DNA of 52,473 nucleotides, taken from positions 1 through 52,473 of the forward strand of contig JAUSHZ010000001.1 in assembly GCA_030648255.1 (NCBI GenBank). The letters are read 5' to 3'. The notes under the pieces are model-generated. The model had not been told where the DNA came from, did not search any database, and saw only the letters and a program-made list of their open reading frames with translations. Each line of letters begins with the position of its first letter. Positions within the stretch are counted from its first letter, which is position 1. A program made the position numbers and the translations under genes. The DNA comes from a bacterium. GTDB lineage: Bacteria > Patescibacteriota > Minisyncoccia > Minisyncoccales > CG1-02-41-26. Positions 51,550 through 52,473 of this stretch are shown piece by piece.

Positions 51550-51867
51550 TCAACTCAACCCTTTCCCGCTCGGAAAAGAGCTATGATGGCCAAGGCGTTT
51601 AATCATTAGTTTATATCCGCCCATTCCTTTATTAAGCCATTTGGAAATGCGGGCTACTGTGGTGGAACTTAAGCCAGTTTCTTTTTCGATTTTGGAATAA
51701 GAAACTTTTCGAGCCAACATTTGAGCCACTTGCCATCTTTTGCCAAACTCAATAATCTCCTGCTCGGTGAGCAGGTCTCTAAAAAAACTTTTCGCTTCTT
51801 TTAAGTTTTTTATTTTTATTATGGCTTCAAATAAATTTTCAGTTGTTTTTGTGTTCCACTTCTCCAT
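51550..51867 (-). CDS. TrpR/YerC-like helix-turn-helix regulator
   Basis: A 105-residue protein. LLTEQEIIEFGKRWQVAQML then KVSYSKIEKETGLSSTTVARISKWLNKG is the TrpR-superfamily helix-turn-helix as found in YerC/YecD. YerC-type proteins (HisR) regulate histidine biosynthesis in Firmicutes, and hisD lies nearby, so this is probably a histidine regulator and not a tryptophan one (inference). The last dozen residues (HHSSFPSGKGLS) run into a small palindrome and are likely extra. Confidence 0.85.
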   Translation of the reverse strand: MEKWNTKTTENLFEAIIKIKNLKEAKSFFRDLLTEQEIIEFGKRWQVAQMLARKVSYSKIEKETGLSSTTVARISKWLNKGMGGYKLMIKRLGHHSSFPSGKGLS

Positions 51868-51891
51868 ATTTTCGCTTTATTTCAGCAAAGC

Positions 51892-51934
51892 ACTTTATTA
51901 AGGTAAAGTATAGCAAGCCAAAAAAAATTGTCAA
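51892..51934 (-). promoter_or_regulatory. Promoter with operator-like repeat
   Basis: On the minus strand TTGACA (51934-51929), a 16-base spacer and TATACT (51912-51907). ACTTTA and TAAAGT form an inverted repeat around a 6-base centre (51909-51892), covering the end of the -10 box and the transcript start. It is a fitting site for autoregulation by the TrpR/YerC-like protein. Confidence 0.75.
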
Positions 51935-51953
51935 GATTTTCTACGAATTTTAA

Positions 51954-52473
51954 TTAAATCTCTAAGTGCATTATTATTTTTGTGATAAGCTTGCCTTTAT
52001 ACTGGACAGAATTTGGGATTTTCGCTACTTGCTTAAAGTCCATTTTTTTATACAAAGCAATAGCTGGTTTGTTGCCCTCATAAACCCCCAACTCAATTAT
52101 TTTTGGGCTTGGTTTTAATTCGGTTTTTGCCATTTTTATTATATTTTCCATTAAACACTTGCCCAAGCCAATTCCCCTAAAGCCCTGTCTAATAGCAATG
52201 CCAAATTCGCCGATATGATCCATTCTTTCTCGAAGAAGTCCTAAGTGGCAAGTTCCCACTATTTCGCTGTTATTTTTGCTTTCTGCAATTAAGTAAACTG
52301 TTTTGTGTTTTTGTACTTCCCCTAGCCTTCCCCTGTGGATTCAGCCCTGAAACCGAACACTTGGGATTAAATTATTGTTTGGTTTGACGATTGAATCTAT
52401 CATAACAAAAACATCTGGATTTTTGAATTGGTTGTTCTCCAACATAACCTCTAAAGGTTTCTTAAATCCTAAA
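51954..52473 (-). pseudogene. GNAT acetyltransferase interrupted by a stop codon (partial)
   Basis: The frame enters from the window edge (LGFKKPLEVMLENNQFKNPDVFVMIDS), meets TGA at 52343-52341, and continues in the same frame as IHRGRLGEVQKHKTVYLIAESKNN...GTCHLGLLRERMDHIGEFGIAIRQGFRGIGLGKCLM...GVYEGNKPAIALYKKMDFK. The acetyl-CoA site RxxxGxG is intact (RQGFRGIGLG). In this family a Trp often precedes this region, so TGG to TGA is plausible. Either it is a nonsense pseudogene or a downstream start makes a shorter enzyme. Confidence 0.65.

Noticed and set aside
51954-52473. TGA recoded as Gly or Trp, as in some Candidate Phyla Radiation groups
   Set aside because: At least four genes in the window end in TGA at sensible places and no other conserved gene has an in-frame TGA, so the standard bacterial code applies.

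Overview
The window looks like part of a Candidate Phyla Radiation (Patescibacteria) genome, most likely a Parcubacteria-type lineage. This is an inference from gene content and composition. The DNA is AT-rich, genes are short and tightly packed, many start codons lack a Shine-Dalgarno sequence, and AspRS is of the short archaeal type. Small toxin-antitoxin pairs and short membrane proteins are common. UGA is a normal stop here: the metallopeptidase, the alpha/beta hydrolase, the MurF-like ligase and tyrS all end in TGA.

Layout. 1-4,300 is accessory: small unknown genes, a decayed MazG-like gene, a BrnT / ribbon-helix-helix / MazF-like toxin-antitoxin cluster, a SAM-I riboswitch in front of an unknown 104-residue gene, and a membrane metallopeptidase. 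4,262-7,684 is a 23S-5S rRNA unit with its own promoter and no 16S gene upstream. 7,704-10,930 is mreC-mreD-PBP2. 11,244-17,187 holds lysS, a secreted peptidoglycan-binding protein, a second toxin-antitoxin pair, and a T-box leader upstream of an unknown gene plus serS. 17,438-23,860 is a cell-wall cluster: FemAB, hydrolase, MurF-like ligase, DegT-type aminotransferase, second FemAB, FtsQ. 25,052-34,711 holds corA, grpE-dnaK-dnaJ, tRNA-Lys, a third toxin-antitoxin pair, a RecB-like nuclease, a glutamate-type dehydrogenase, a CtpA protease and rplI. 34,801-39,262 holds pyrG, a polysaccharide deacetylase, rpmA and a tyrosine recombinase. 39,383-49,930 is mostly minus strand: gltX, murG, ftsW, murD, mraY, dacA, aspS, an orphan response regulator and tyrS. 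50,010-52,473 holds hisD, a Cys-rich mini-protein, a TrpR/YerC-like regulator and a GNAT gene broken by a stop codon.

The strongest unexplained signal is a family of structured 5' leaders. Seven copies occur, each placed directly upstream of, and in the same orientation as, a start codon: a small unknown gene, corA, dnaK, pyrG, rpmA, mraY and a response regulator. Each has an ACCCC...GGGGT helix followed by a second helix that ends 4-7 bases before the ATG. Stems show compensatory changes between copies, and the copies replace any Shine-Dalgarno sequence.

A second theme is palindromic DNA inserted in frame inside housekeeping genes: murD twice, gltX twice (one copy supplies its stop codon), dacA, femAB, ftsQ, and a short shared unit in lysS, dnaJ and a secreted protein. 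This resembles the Rickettsia palindromic elements. Riboswitch-type control (T-box and SAM-I) is a third notable feature. All calls come from reading the sequence alone; no database search or folding program was used.
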